DNA of 64,000 nucleotides, from the NCBI RefSeq assembly GCF_003367395.1, contig NZ_CP031417.1, forward strand, positions 3,720,001 through 3,784,000, written 5' to 3'. The translations under genes and the position numbers were made by a program. Source of the stretch: Pseudolabrys taiwanensis. Lineage in GTDB: Bacteria > Pseudomonadota > Alphaproteobacteria > Rhizobiales > Xanthobacteraceae. How positions within the stretch are numbered: the first letter of the stretch is position 1; the number at the start of each line of letters is the position of its first letter. Positions 12,577 through 21,619 of the stretch are shown in pieces. Below the pieces are notes generated by a model. The model saw only the letters and a list, made by a program, of their open reading frames with translations. It did no database searches and was not told the DNA's origin.

Positions 12577-12649
12577 AAAGCGATGCGCCGCGTCATCTGA
12601 CCCGATGATGCGCTGCCATCGGAACGTCATCTTCGACGCATGCGAACGC

Positions 12650-12678
12650 GCTTGCGCTTCGTTCGTCGAAGCGCAAGC
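12650..12678 (-). terminator. hairpin downstream of olsB
   Basis: GCTTGCGCTTCG (12650-12661) pairs perfectly over 12 bases with CGAAGCGCAAGC (12667-12678) around a 5-base loop. It lies about 28 bases after the olsB stop. There is no T run, so it may be a 3'-end stabiliser or a rho-assisted terminator. Confidence 0.5.
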
Positions 12679-12705
12679 CTGCGCCGGTTCCAGAATGATG
12701 TTGCG

Positions 12706-13653
12706 TCAGGCCGCGCGGCGGCTGCGATCGAAGTGCTCGAGGTACTTCTGCTTCACCTCGGCGAACGGCAGCACGACCAGCACGTCGGTAGTGCCGAACT
12801 CGTGGTCGATCACCGCACCGTCGCCGATGTAAGCGCCGAGGCGCAGATAGCCCTTCACCAGCGGCGGCAACGCGCGCAGCGCATCCTTCGGATCGATGGT
12901 TTCCTTCGACAGCCGGTTCATCTCGACATAGCGCGCCGGCAGCGCGCGCGCGCGCCAGGCCTCCGGCGCGCGGCTGTAGTGATGCAGGAACGACAGCGGC
13001 AACGCCAGGCGATGCGGATCGGTGCCTTCCAGGCTGGCGCAGCCGATCATCACGTCGATCCGGTGATGCTGCACGTAAGCATGGATGCCGTGCCACAGCA
13101 GCTCGACGGTGCGCTTGTTGCGATAGGGCGCCAGCACGCAAGAGCGGCCGAGCTCGAGGAACTGCAAATTGGTGTGACGCTCGATCAGCCCACCGATGGC
13201 GAATTCGCCGGCGGTGTAGAAGCCGCCGTGATCCTCGGCGAGCGACTGGCGCAGCAGCCGGTAGGTGCCGACCACCGTGGGCCGGTTGAGCGCGGTGCGA
13301 TCGCGCGCATCGTGGTCGATGACCAGCAGGTGGTCGCAGATGGCGTCGTAGGAATCGACATCGCGGCGGGCGAACAGCCGGCCCGGATTGGGGATAGCGC
13401 TGCCCTCCTGGTAGAACACCCGGTAGCGCAGCTTCTGCGCCTGCCGCACCTCGGCCGCGGTCTGCGCCAAACGCACTTCCAGCGAGCCGATGCGGCCGAG
13501 CGTCTGCGCCGGCCGGTGCGCCCGGGCGGCGAAGGCCTGCAGGCCGCTATAGGCCTGGAACGTGGTGATCAGGCCCGGGACGCCGGCAGCCCCACCCCCG
13601 GCCGGACGAAAGCGGCCAAACAGGTTGCGCGAAGGGTTCAGGCGAGTGGCCAT
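12706..13653 (-). CDS. olsB: L-ornithine N-alpha-acyltransferase, GNAT fold
   Basis: OlsB attaches a 3-hydroxyacyl chain from ACP to ornithine, the first step of the ornithine lipids of rhizobia and relatives. The product (about 315 residues) has SLEVRLAQTAAEVRQAQKLR at the start of the acyltransferase domain, RYRVFYQEGSAIPNP, CDHLLVIDH, VVGTYRLLR, LELGRSCV and MIGCASLEGTDP, all in the order seen in OlsB. The first 50 or so residues are a low-complexity extension. I take the ATG at 13653; an in-frame TTG at 13698 is possible. No olsA (second acyltransferase) is adjacent, so lipid completion must be encoded elsewhere. Confidence 0.85.
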   Translation of the reverse strand: MATRLNPSRNLFGRFRPAGGGAAGVPGLITTFQAYSGLQAFAARAHRPAQTLGRIGSLEVRLAQTAAEVRQAQKLRYRVFYQEGSAIPNPGRLFARRDVDSYDAICDHLLVIDHDARDRTALNRPTVVGTYRLLRQSLAEDHGGFYTAGEFAIGGLIERHTNLQFLELGRSCVLAPYRNKRTVELLWHGIHAYVQHHRIDVMIGCASLEGTDPHRLALPLSFLHHYSRAPEAWRARALPARYVEMNRLSKETIDPKDALRALPPLVKGYLRLGAYIGDGAVIDHEFGTTDVLVVLPFAEVKQKYLEHFDRSRRAA

Positions 13654-13786
13654 GGAGGTATTTCCGGATCCGGTTACGCGTGTGGGGGTACTTGCCAATC
13701 AAAAGTCGAATCAGCGCCACATAAAGTCCGCTGACCCGTACACCATGGGCCGGATACCGAATTATGACAATGTGGGGAAAGTTCCG

Positions 13787-16003
13787 TTACGCCGCAAGCG
13801 TCTTGCGCCCGCTGCCGCTGGTTGCATCCAGCGCCTCCTGCAAACGTTCGCGATCGAGCGGCTTGGTCAGCAACCCCTGCATACCGGCGGCCAGCGCCGC
13901 GTCGCGGTCCTCGGCCTGGGCATTGGCGCTCAGCGCCAGAATCCGCGTCGGCACGGCCTCCCCGGCTTCCGCGGCGCGGATACGGCGGGTCGCCTCGAGC
14001 CCGTCCATGCCGGGCATCTGGATGTCCATCAGCACCAAATCGTAGGGCATACCTGCCACGCGGGCGCGCTGCCAGGCATCCACAGCGGCCGCCCCGTTTT
14101 CCACAACCTCCGGCCGGTGCCCCAAGCGCGCCAGCAGCGCCCGCGCCAGCAACGCGTTGATGTCGTTGTCTTCCGCCACCAGCACCGACAGGCCTTTGCC
14201 TGAGGCCGCGACAACCGCGCGTTCCGCCGGCGCGGCCGCGTCCTCGAACACATCGGCGGGGCGCAAGCGCGCCGCGAGCGACGCCGCGCGCACCGGCTTG
14301 ACGAGATAGCCGGCGAAGCCGGCGTCCTTCAGCGCGGCAAGTTCATGCCGCTCGGTCGGCTTGATCAGCACGATGCGGCGCGGCACCGCCAGCGGCGGCG
14401 TGCCCTCCTGCAGCATCGATGACGCCAAAGGGAAGTCGACCAGCAGCCCCTGCCAGCGGCGCGTGGACAAAAGCGCGGCGGCTTCCTGCGGATCGGCCGC
14501 GATGTGTGTCACCGCGCCCCATTGGCCGAGCCGGCGCGCGAGCAGTTGTGCTTCGATCTGCGCCGCGGCGACGATCAGAACCGCCTGCCCGGTGAGATCG
14601 GGCGCGGCGAACTCCGCCTCGCTCAGATGGCCCGCGGCTTCGACCGGCAGCGTGACCGTGAAGGCCGCACCGGCGCCGGGCGTGCTCGTCGCCTCGATAC
14701 GGCCGGCCATGCGCTCGACGATGCGTTTGGTGATCGCAAGGCCAAGGCCCGTGCCGCCAAACTTGCGTGTCGAGGAGCCGTCGGCCTGCTCGAACTCGAG
14801 GAAGATGCGCGCGACGTCTTCTTGTTTGAGGCCGATGCCGGTGTCGCGCACGACGACACGCAGGTCGTGCGCGTCGCCGCGTTCGACAATGACCGAGACG
14901 CCGCCGTGCTCGGTGAACTTGATGGCGTTGCCGGCGAGATTGAGCAGCACTTGCCGCAGCCGCATCGCGTCGCCCATGACGCGCGCCGGCAGTTTCTCAT
15001 CGACGAAACAGGCGATCTCAATACCCTTGGCCTGCGCGCGCGGCGCCAGAAGCTCGATGACCTGTTCGATCAGCGGCGCGAGCGCGAACGGCTTCACATC
15101 GAGATCGAGCCGGCCGGCTTCGATTTTGGAGAAGTCGAGGATCTCCTCGATCAACGACAGCAAGGTTTCGCCCGACGTCTTCGCGGCTTTGACATACGTC
15201 ACCTGCTCCGGCGTGAGCGGCGTGTCGAGCAGCAGATCGGCCATGCCGAGCATGCCGTTGAGCGGCGTGCGGATTTCGTGGCTGACCGTGGCGAGGAAGC
15301 GCGACTTGGCGCGGCTGGCGCTTTCGGCCTGGTCGCGCGCCGCGCTGAGCGCCTGCTCCGCGTCGACGCGGTCGGTGACATCGCGGCCGACCCCTTGCAC
15401 CTCGGCGCCGGCCTCGCTGCGCACCACGACTTCGCGCCAGGCGAACCAGCGGGCGCCCTCCGCCGTCGCGATCTTCTGATCGTGCATGCGCGTGCCGTCG
15501 GCGAGCACGGTGACCGGGCCTTGCTCGCGCACCCGCAATGCGAGCGGCTTGCCGAGGAGATCGGTACGCGCTTGTCCAGTGAGCGCGAAGAAGGCTTCGT
15601 TCGCATAGGTGACGTGGCCTGACGCATCGCGGCGCACGATGACATCGCCTTGCGATTCGATGAGGCTGCGCACGCGCTCTTCGGCCTCGCGCAATTCCCA
15701 GTTCTTGTCTTCGAGTTCTTCGATCAGCGATTCGAGAACCCGCCGCTTGGCGGCGTAATCACGCCGCCGCATCAACAACAGCGCGATCACGGCACAGGCG
15801 ACCGCGAACAGCACCGCGACGCCGGTGCCGAAGGCATAAGGGTCGTAGTTTTCGCGCTGGATGACGACGCCGGCGATAAAACCGAGGCCGGCGGAGAGCA
15901 CCGCCCAGGTCACGATCACGGTGCGCCCGAATAGCACCAGCGCCGCGATGTTGCGCGCGCGTGTTGCGGCGGCTGATGCGCTCTGTGAGGTCGCTCGCGG
16001 CAT
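13787..16003 (-). CDS. hybrid sensor histidine kinase with PAS and two receiver domains
   Basis: The protein of about 738 residues has two membrane segments (about 22-48 and 60-78), a PAS domain (about 112-210), HisKA with phospho-accepting His242 in ATVSHEIRTPLNGM, and HATPase_c with NAIKFTEHGG and FGGTGLGLAITKR. Two receiver domains follow. The first is degenerate: the acidic pocket is replaced by VAAAQ, though a VDFPLA segment remains. The second is intact, with Asp660 in LVLMDIQMPGMDG and Lys in LLTKP. The ATG at 16003 has AGGA six bases upstream and is preferred to a GTG at 16039. No response regulator gene is nearby, so its output partner is unknown. Confidence 0.9.
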   Translation of the reverse strand: MPRATSQSASAAATRARNIAALVLFGRTVIVTWAVLSAGLGFIAGVVIQRENYDPYAFGTGVAVLFAVACAVIALLLMRRRDYAAKRRVLESLIEELEDKNWELREAEERVRSLIESQGDVIVRRDASGHVTYANEAFFALTGQARTDLLGKPLALRVREQGPVTVLADGTRMHDQKIATAEGARWFAWREVVVRSEAGAEVQGVGRDVTDRVDAEQALSAARDQAESASRAKSRFLATVSHEIRTPLNGMLGMADLLLDTPLTPEQVTYVKAAKTSGETLLSLIEEILDFSKIEAGRLDLDVKPFALAPLIEQVIELLAPRAQAKGIEIACFVDEKLPARVMGDAMRLRQVLLNLAGNAIKFTEHGGVSVIVERGDAHDLRVVVRDTGIGLKQEDVARIFLEFEQADGSSTRKFGGTGLGLAITKRIVERMAGRIEATSTPGAGAAFTVTLPVEAAGHLSEAEFAAPDLTGQAVLIVAAAQIEAQLLARRLGQWGAVTHIAADPQEAAALLSTRRWQGLLVDFPLASSMLQEGTPPLAVPRRIVLIKPTERHELAALKDAGFAGYLVKPVRAASLAARLRPADVFEDAAAPAERAVVAASGKGLSVLVAEDNDINALLARALLARLGHRPEVVENGAAAVDAWQRARVAGMPYDLVLMDIQMPGMDGLEATRRIRAAEAGEAVPTRILALSANAQAEDRDAALAAGMQGLLTKPLDRERLQEALDATSGSGRKTLAA

Positions 16004-16166
16004 CGTGGGTCCTGGACCGGCCATGCGCCGGCGCTTCACAAGGAACGCAGTGTCGCACCGGGAGGCTTGCCGTTTTATTCCCCGGCCGCGCCGGCAGGCG
16101 GCGTTCGCGCCGCTATGGTGAAGCGCCGGTAAACCGGAACCGATACGGTCCGTCGCAGCGGCCGAT

Positions 16167-16625
16167 TCAGCGGATGAGCGCGCGCGCCGTAACCGCGCGG
16201 GCGCCGGATGTTACCGCGAACAGAGCGGCGGCCTGCTGGTCCGAGAACCGGGCCGACTTCACGTAGATTTTCTTGGCGGCCGGCTCGCGCGACAGCGCGA
16301 CGGTAAGGTCCGGCGCCGTGGCGGCAGGATCGACCCGCACGCTCTTGAGCGGCACGCCGCTCGGGCAGGCGGGCGCGTCATCGTCCACCAGGACGAAATC
16401 GGCAACGGCAGGATCGTCGACGAGTTGCAGGCGTAGCGACGGATCGGCGTCGGCGGCCTCGACACGCACCGTGTAATCGGCGGCTTTGTCGGTGATGCGG
16501 AAAGCGCCGGTGGGCGCGGCAAAGCAGGGCGCCGTGTCGGCGGGCTTGCTGAGATAGACGCCGGCGGCACCGGCCGGTACGGCGGCGGCCAGGCCGAAGA
16601 TCGTGGCAACGGTAATACGATTCAT
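16167..16625 (-). CDS. secreted protein of unknown function
   Basis: The 152-residue product starts MNRITVATIFGLAAAVPAGAAG, a probable Sec signal peptide or N-terminal anchor; the ATG at 16625 is preceded by a G-rich Shine-Dalgarno. The mature part has two Cys residues (in APCFAAP and APACPSG), which may form a disulfide, and a C-terminal segment KKIYVKSARFSDQQAAALFAV. I recognise no domain. It lies between the histidine kinase and comM, all on the minus strand, but the gap of 163 bases on the kinase side argues against tight coupling. Confidence 0.7.
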   Translation of the reverse strand: MNRITVATIFGLAAAVPAGAAGVYLSKPADTAPCFAAPTGAFRITDKAADYTVRVEAADADPSLRLQLVDDPAVADFVLVDDDAPACPSGVPLKSVRVDPAATAPDLTVALSREPAAKKIYVKSARFSDQQAAALFAVTSGARAVTARALIR

Positions 16626-16721
16626 GAGCGCGCCCCCCAAGCGCACGCCGAATCGGCGCAAGCCAACAGACTACAAGAAGCCGCTTAAACTTCGCTTAAA
16701 GGACGACCGCCGGCGCGCGGT

Positions 16722-18260
16722 TCACGCGGCCCGGCGCATCTCGTCGGACAGCGCGCGGTAGGACAAAGCTTCGGCGAGATGGACGCGGCCGACCTGGGCG
16801 GCGCCGTCGAGATCGGCCAGCGTGCGCGCGACGCGCAGGACGCGGTGATAGCCGCGCGCCGACAGATGCATCTGCTCGGCGGCATCGCGCAACAAAGCAA
16901 GGCCCGCTTTGTCGGCGCGCGCGATCTCTTCCAGCGTCGAACCATTGGCCTGCGCATTGGTGCGCACATCGTCGAGGCCCAGCGCGGCATAGCGTTCGGC
17001 CTGGATGTCGCGCGCGCGGGCAACGCGGGCCGCCACTTCGCGGCTGCCCTCCGACGGCGGCGGCAGGATCAGATCGGCCGCGGTGACCGCCGGCACTTCG
17101 ATGTGCAGATCGATGCGGTCGAGCAGCGGTCCCGACAGCCGGTTCTGATACTCGGCGGCGCAGCGGATGTTCGGCCCGCGCCGGCAGGCAAAGCCGGGAT
17201 CGTTGGCGCGGCCGCAGCGGCACGGGTTCATCGCCGCGACCAGCATGAAGCGCGCGGGATAGGTGATGCGATGATTGGCGCGCGCGATCGCGACTTCCCC
17301 GGTCTCCAAAGGCTGACGCAGCGAATCGAGCACCTGCGGCGTGAACTCCGGCAATTCGTCGAGAAACAGCACGCCGTTATGCGCGAGCGAAATCTCGCCC
17401 GGCCGCGCGCGCAGGCCACCGCCGACCAGAGCCGGCATCGAGGCCGAATGATGCGGCGCGCGGAACGGCCGCTTGTTGGTGAGCGCGCCGCCTTCGATCT
17501 CGCCGGCGACGGACGAGATCATCGACACTTCGAGGAGCTCGGTCGGCGACAGAGGCGGCAGGATCGTCGGCAATCGCGCGGCGAGCATCGATTTGCCCGA
17601 GCCGGGCGGGCCGACCATCAGCAGGTTATGACCGCCGGCGGCCGCGACCTCGAGCGCGCGCTTGGCGCTCTCCTGTCCCTTGATGTCGGCGAGATCGAGC
17701 AGCGCGCCGCCGACTTCGCGGATCTTCGGCTGCGGCCGCGACAGTACTTGCGTGCCCTTGAAGTGATTGGCGAGTTGGATGAGCGATTGTGCCGCGACGA
17801 TCTCGATCTCCGGACTGGCCCACGCCGCTTCCGCGCCGCAAGCCGATGGACAAATGAGCCCCTGCCCGCGCGCATTGGCGCCGATCGCCGCCGGCAGCAC
17901 GCCGGCCACCGGCGCGATGGAGCCGTCGAGCCCCAGCTCGCCGAGCACGGTGTAACCGGCGACGGCGTCTTGCGGCACGGCCCCGATCGCGGCCATCAGA
18001 CCGAGCGCGATCGGCAGATCGTAATGGCTGCCTTCCTTCGGCAGATCGGCCGGCGCCAGATTAACGGTGATGCGCCGCGCCGGCAGCGCGAGCCCGGAAG
18101 CCACCAGCGCCGCGCGCACGCGCTCCTTGGCCTCGGACACGGCCTTGTCCGGCAAACCAACGATATTGAAAGCTGGGAGACCGGGCGCGACCTGTACCTG
18201 GACGTCGACAGCGCGGGCCTCGATGCCCTCGAACGCCACGGTGCCGATCCGCTGAACCAT
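16722..18260 (-). CDS. comM: ComM/YifB family Mg-chelatase-like AAA+ ATPase
   Basis: ComM-family proteins are hexameric AAA+ helicases that extend branch migration during natural transformation and recombination. The 512-residue product has the N-terminal ChlI-like S5 fold (GLPAFNIVGLPDKAVSEAKERV), Walker A GPPGSGKS at 217-224 and Walker B GVLFLDELPEF. It also carries the zinc-like CRCG and CRRGPNIRC segments and the Mg-chelatase C-terminal lid, so it is full length. The ATG at 18260 follows GCGGGACA. Transformation genes are not seen nearby; the gene is usually solitary. Confidence 0.94.
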   Translation of the reverse strand: MVQRIGTVAFEGIEARAVDVQVQVAPGLPAFNIVGLPDKAVSEAKERVRAALVASGLALPARRITVNLAPADLPKEGSHYDLPIALGLMAAIGAVPQDAVAGYTVLGELGLDGSIAPVAGVLPAAIGANARGQGLICPSACGAEAAWASPEIEIVAAQSLIQLANHFKGTQVLSRPQPKIREVGGALLDLADIKGQESAKRALEVAAAGGHNLLMVGPPGSGKSMLAARLPTILPPLSPTELLEVSMISSVAGEIEGGALTNKRPFRAPHHSASMPALVGGGLRARPGEISLAHNGVLFLDELPEFTPQVLDSLRQPLETGEVAIARANHRITYPARFMLVAAMNPCRCGRANDPGFACRRGPNIRCAAEYQNRLSGPLLDRIDLHIEVPAVTAADLILPPPSEGSREVAARVARARDIQAERYAALGLDDVRTNAQANGSTLEEIARADKAGLALLRDAAEQMHLSARGYHRVLRVARTLADLDGAAQVGRVHLAEALSYRALSDEMRRAA

Positions 18261-18322
18261 TGTCCCGCCCCTGCACTTCCCGCAAAAGTAGTAGCGCAAG
18301 TTGTGGACGGCGACAAGAACAT

Positions 18323-18350
18323 TTGCAGAACAAAATATTCCCGTTATGAT
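18323..18350 (+). promoter_or_regulatory. sigma70-type promoter for the 62-codon gene
   Basis: TTGCAG (18323-18328) and TATGAT (18345-18350) are separated by 16 bases, a good -35/-10 pair, about 38 bases upstream of the ATG at 18388. The surrounding AT-rich patch stands out from the GC-rich background. Confidence 0.6.
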
Positions 18351-18387
18351 CCCTCGCTAAGGACCTGTCGGACAACCGGTGGACACC

Positions 18388-18567
18388 ATGATCGACCGTG
18401 AAGCGATGGCGAAGGATCTCAAGCTGGCGCGTGAGGCGCGGCTGGAGGCGGAAGCGGCCAATGCCGATGTCGAAGAGCTGATCTGGGAAATCCAGCACAT
18501 CCAGCTCGGCCGCCAGCGAATGGTGTTCTCGATCGCCGGCTTCGAGCAGGAACTCGCCGCCGCTTAA
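18388..18567 (+). CDS. small conserved-looking protein of unknown function
   Basis: The product (59 residues from ATG 18388, or 62 from GTG 18379) is charged and helical: KDLKLAREARLEAEAANADVEELIWEIQHIQ, shown here only as a description of an amphipathic, coiled-coil-like stretch spanning residues 8-38. It has third-position GC like its neighbours and its own promoter at 18323-18350. It is flanked by comM (divergent) and the TetR gene (convergent, overlapping its stop by 4 bases). I do not recognise the family. Confidence 0.6.
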   Translation: MIDREAMAKDLKLAREARLEAEAANADVEELIWEIQHIQLGRQRMVFSIAGFEQELAAA

Positions 18568-19133
18568 GAGCGGGCGAGCAAATCCTCTTTCGTCGCGCCG
18601 AGGATTTCCTCGGCCAGCGCCGCGTCGTTGACCGCGCGCGCCAGAACGCCGGCGCCGACGAGCTGCGCCATCACGGCCAGCGCCTTGCGCCGCCGCGCCG
18701 CCTTGCGGCCCGGCAGCACATCCATCAGCACATCAATGAGCTTCAGCAGGCCGTCGCGGAACACGGCGCGGATCGATTTGTCCTGGCGCGGCGCTTCGGC
18801 GCCGAGCGCGACCAGCGCGCAACCGCGGCCGGAACTGTCGTACTGCCGCGGCGACAGATAGTGCGCGATCATGGCCTCGAAGGCTTTGTCGCCCGCACTG
18901 TCGCGCACCTCGGTCCAGCGCGCCGCCGACTTCGCCAAAGCCGCATGGCAGGCCTGCGCGGCGAGATCATCCTTCGAGTCGAAATGCCCGTAAAATCCGC
19001 CGTGCGTGAGATCGGCGGCTTTCATGATCTCGGCAACGCCGATGCCGTCGAATCCCTTCTCGCGCAGCAGCGTGCCCGCCACTGCGATGATGCGTTCGCG
19101 GTTTTCGGCCGCCTTCTCTCGACTGACACGCAT
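18564..19133 (-). CDS. TetR/AcrR family transcriptional regulator
   Basis: The 189-residue repressor has the N-terminal helix-turn-helix in ENRERIIAVAGTLLREKGF followed by GIGVAEIMKAADLTHGGFYGHF (residues about 10-50), the TetR signature. The ligand-binding C-terminal half contains a Cys in SGRGCALVALGAEAPR, similar to the YezE/Tn-type TetR_C lineage. The ATG at 19133 has GAGGGG upstream. It is divergent from an MFS transporter and two near-identical palindromes lie between them, so it probably represses both promoters. Confidence 0.9.
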   Translation of the reverse strand: MRVSREKAAENRERIIAVAGTLLREKGFDGIGVAEIMKAADLTHGGFYGHFDSKDDLAAQACHAALAKSAARWTEVRDSAGDKAFEAMIAHYLSPRQYDSSGRGCALVALGAEAPRQDKSIRAVFRDGLLKLIDVLMDVLPGRKAARRRKALAVMAQLVGAGVLARAVNDAALAEEILGATKEDLLARS

Positions 19134-19157
19134 GCGCTGTTCCCCTCGCCGCACGGC

Positions 19158-19210
19158 TTGACAAGTTATATGATGCCCGTCATTTATGTTCAATAGATGA
19201 TGGTCATCAT
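19158..19210. promoter_or_regulatory. divergent tetR/MFS promoters with two matching operator-like sites
   Basis: Toward tetR, TTGAAC (complement of 19188-19193) and TATAAC (complement of 19165-19170) are 17 bases apart. Toward the transporter, TTGACA lies at 19158-19163. ATGATGGTCATCAT at 19197-19210 is a perfect inverted repeat with a 2-base centre. The complement of 19170-19183, ATGACGGGCATCAT, matches it at 12 of 14 positions and sits between the -35 and -10 of tetR. Confidence 0.65.
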
Positions 19211-19257
19211 TTAACGGCGTCTTGCGCTCGCCGCGGGCCGCATACAGGGCATATCCC

Positions 19258-20559
19258 ATGGTTTCGACTGCGCTTGCCGCGACGCTTGGCCGCCGCCGCA
19301 TCCATTACGGCTGGGTGGTCGTCGGCGCGACCTTCTTCACGATGCTGGTCACCGCCGCCGCGATGGGCGTGCCCGGCGTGCTCATCGTGCCGCTGGAGAA
19401 GGAATTCGGCTGGACCACCTCGGAGATCTCCATCGCGCTTGCGGTGCGTCTGATCCTGTTCGGCCTGCTCGGGCCGTTCGCGGCCGCCTTCATGAATCGC
19501 TTCGGCGTCAGACGCGTCATCGTCGTCGCGCTGACGCTGATCTGCATCGGCTTTCTCGGCTCGCTGCGCATGACGGAGCTGTGGCAGCTCATGCTGTGCT
19601 GGGGCCTGATCATCGGCGTCGGTACCGGCCTCACCGCCATGGTGCTCGCCGCGACAGTGGCGACGCGCTGGTTCACGCACCGCCGCGGTCTGGTGATGGG
19701 CATGCTGGCGGCGAGCTCCGCCACCGGCCAGTTGGTGTTCCTGCCGCTGTTCGCCGCCATCACCACCGACTACGGCTGGCGCGTCGCACTGCTTTTCGTC
19801 TGTGCCATTCTGGCGGTGACCGGCGTCGTCGTCCTGCTGCTGATGCGCGACCGGCCTGCCGATCTCGGCCTGCCGCTGTATGGCGAGACCGACATCACGC
19901 CGGCCCCGGCAAAGACGGTCGGCTTGTCGGCGCTGCTGGTGACGCCGGTGAGCGTTCTCAAGGAAGTGTCCGGCACCGGCACCTTCTGGATTCTGTTCGC
20001 CACGTTCTTCGTCTGCGGCCTCAGCACCAACGGCCTGATCCAGACTCACTTCGTCACCTTGTGCAGCGATTACGGCCTCGTCGCCGTCACGGCGGCGAGC
20101 GTGCTGGCGATGATGGGCATTTTCGACCTGATCGGCACGATCGGCTCGGGCTGGCTGTCGGATCGCTTCGACAGCCGCTGGCTGCTGTTCTGGTATTACG
20201 GCCTGCGCGGGCTGTCGCTGCTCTATCTGCCGTTCACCGACTTCACCTTCTACGGCCTGTCGCTGTTCGCGGTATTCTACGGCCTCGATTGGCTGGCGAC
20301 GGTGCCGCCCACCGTGAAGCTCACGGCCGACCGCTTCGGCCGCGAGAAGGCCGGCGTCGTGTTCGGCTGGATCTTCGCCGGCCATCAGTTGGGCGCCGCC
20401 ACCGCCGCCTTTGGCGCGGGCTACACGCGCACGGAGTTCGCCACCTACCTGCCGGCGTTCTTCGCCGCGGGGGCGATGTGCATCGTCGCCGCGTTGCTGG
20501 CGCTGTGCATCGGCCGTTCGACGAACGCGACTCCGACCCTGGCACCGAAGGCGGCATAG
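19258..20559 (+). CDS. MFS transporter, probable 12-TM organic anion type
   Basis: The 433-residue protein has about 12 hydrophobic segments and the MFS loop motif after TM2 (AAAFMNRFGVRRV) and again after TM8 (GWLSDRFDSR). The N-terminal part, with IHYGWVVVGATFF, resembles the OFA/monocarboxylate group, but the substrate cannot be assigned. The ATG at 19258 follows AGGG by eight bases; an upstream in-frame start at 19222 lies among the promoter elements. It is divergent from the TetR gene and 72 bases upstream of the TsdA-like cytochrome gene on the same strand, so the two may be cotranscribed. Confidence 0.88.
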   Translation: MVSTALAATLGRRRIHYGWVVVGATFFTMLVTAAAMGVPGVLIVPLEKEFGWTTSEISIALAVRLILFGLLGPFAAAFMNRFGVRRVIVVALTLICIGFLGSLRMTELWQLMLCWGLIIGVGTGLTAMVLAATVATRWFTHRRGLVMGMLAASSATGQLVFLPLFAAITTDYGWRVALLFVCAILAVTGVVVLLLMRDRPADLGLPLYGETDITPAPAKTVGLSALLVTPVSVLKEVSGTGTFWILFATFFVCGLSTNGLIQTHFVTLCSDYGLVAVTAASVLAMMGIFDLIGTIGSGWLSDRFDSRWLLFWYYGLRGLSLLYLPFTDFTFYGLSLFAVFYGLDWLATVPPTVKLTADRFGREKAGVVFGWIFAGHQLGAATAAFGAGYTRTEFATYLPAFFAAGAMCIVAALLALCIGRSTNATPTLAPKAA

Positions 20560-20631
20560 CCAAGCCGCCGGTCCCCGCGCATAATCGGCCGCGCCGCCCC
20601 TGCTGTCGGCGGCGCGAGCCGGGGGGCTGCC

Positions 20632-21603
20632 GTGGCGAACACATTTCTGCGCGCCGTCGTCTTCATCGCCTTGTTCGGGATCGTCCCGTTAGCGGCGCAT
20701 GCGCAGAGCAAGCCGCTATGGACCGTGCCGGAAATCGGCGCGCTGCCGCGCGATGCGCATGGCCAGCAAGTGCGCCAAGGGCGCGATCTGATCACCGCGA
20801 CCTATGCCTATATCGGCCCCAACGTGTCCGATCCGGCCAAGCGCTATGCCGGCAACAATCTCGCCTGCGGCAACTGCCATCTGATGGCGGGCACCAAGAA
20901 GTTCGGCATCCCGCTGTTCGGCCTGTTCGGCGACTTCCCGCAATACAGCGCGCGCTCGGGCCGCGACATCAGCATCGAGGACCGCATCAACTCCTGCATG
21001 ACGCGGAGCATGAACGGCAAACCGATGCCCGACGACGCGTCGGAGATGCAGGCGATCGTCGCCTACATCAAGTTTCTCAGCAGCGGCGTGCCCGACGGCA
21101 AGCAGCTTCCCGGCATGGGCACAGGCAAGATGCCGGAGATGTCGCGCGCCGCGAACCCGACGCGCGGCGGCATCATCTATGCGCGCGTGTGCCAAGCCTG
21201 CCACAACACCGACGGCTCCGGCATCCGCAACAGCGCGCCGTCGACCGATCTCGGCTACATGATGCCGCCGCTGTGGGGACCGGACAGCTTCAACGACGGC
21301 GCCGGCATGTCGCGAATCATCACGCTGGCCAACTTCGTGCACTTCAACATGCCGCATGGCGCCGATTATCTCGACCCGCGGCTGTCGGTGGAGGATGCGT
21401 GGGACGTCGCGGGCTATGTGGTGTCGCAGCCGCGGCCGCATAAGGCCGATCAGGAGAAGGACTTTCCCGACCTGCTGCTCAAGCCGGTCGACACGCCGTT
21501 CGGCCCCTACGCCGACAAATATAGCGAGAAGGTCCACAAATACGGACCGTTCGCCGCGATCCGCGAGGCACTCGCGAAGCTGAAGAAGAGCGGCGCGCGG
21601 TAG
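20632..21603 (+). CDS. tsdA: diheme cytochrome c of the thiosulfate dehydrogenase (TsdA) type
   Basis: TsdA oxidises thiosulfate to tetrathionate, or the reverse, in the periplasm. The 323-residue protein has a Sec signal peptide (to about residue 24, AHAQ) and two c-type heme sites, CGNCH (79-83) and CQACH (187-191). The stretch RINSCMTRSMNGKPMP places Cys122 where TsdA uses an unusual Cys as distal heme ligand, which separates this family from ordinary diheme cytochromes. FPQYSARSG is also typical. It starts with GTG after a G-rich stretch. Thiosulfate oxidation is not proven; no sox genes are nearby. Confidence 0.8.
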   Translation: MANTFLRAVVFIALFGIVPLAAHAQSKPLWTVPEIGALPRDAHGQQVRQGRDLITATYAYIGPNVSDPAKRYAGNNLACGNCHLMAGTKKFGIPLFGLFGDFPQYSARSGRDISIEDRINSCMTRSMNGKPMPDDASEMQAIVAYIKFLSSGVPDGKQLPGMGTGKMPEMSRAANPTRGGIIYARVCQACHNTDGSGIRNSAPSTDLGYMMPPLWGPDSFNDGAGMSRIITLANFVHFNMPHGADYLDPRLSVEDAWDVAGYVVSQPRPHKADQEKDFPDLLLKPVDTPFGPYADKYSEKVHKYGPFAAIREALAKLKKSGAR

Positions 21604-21619
21604 CGCGCAAAACCTCCGC

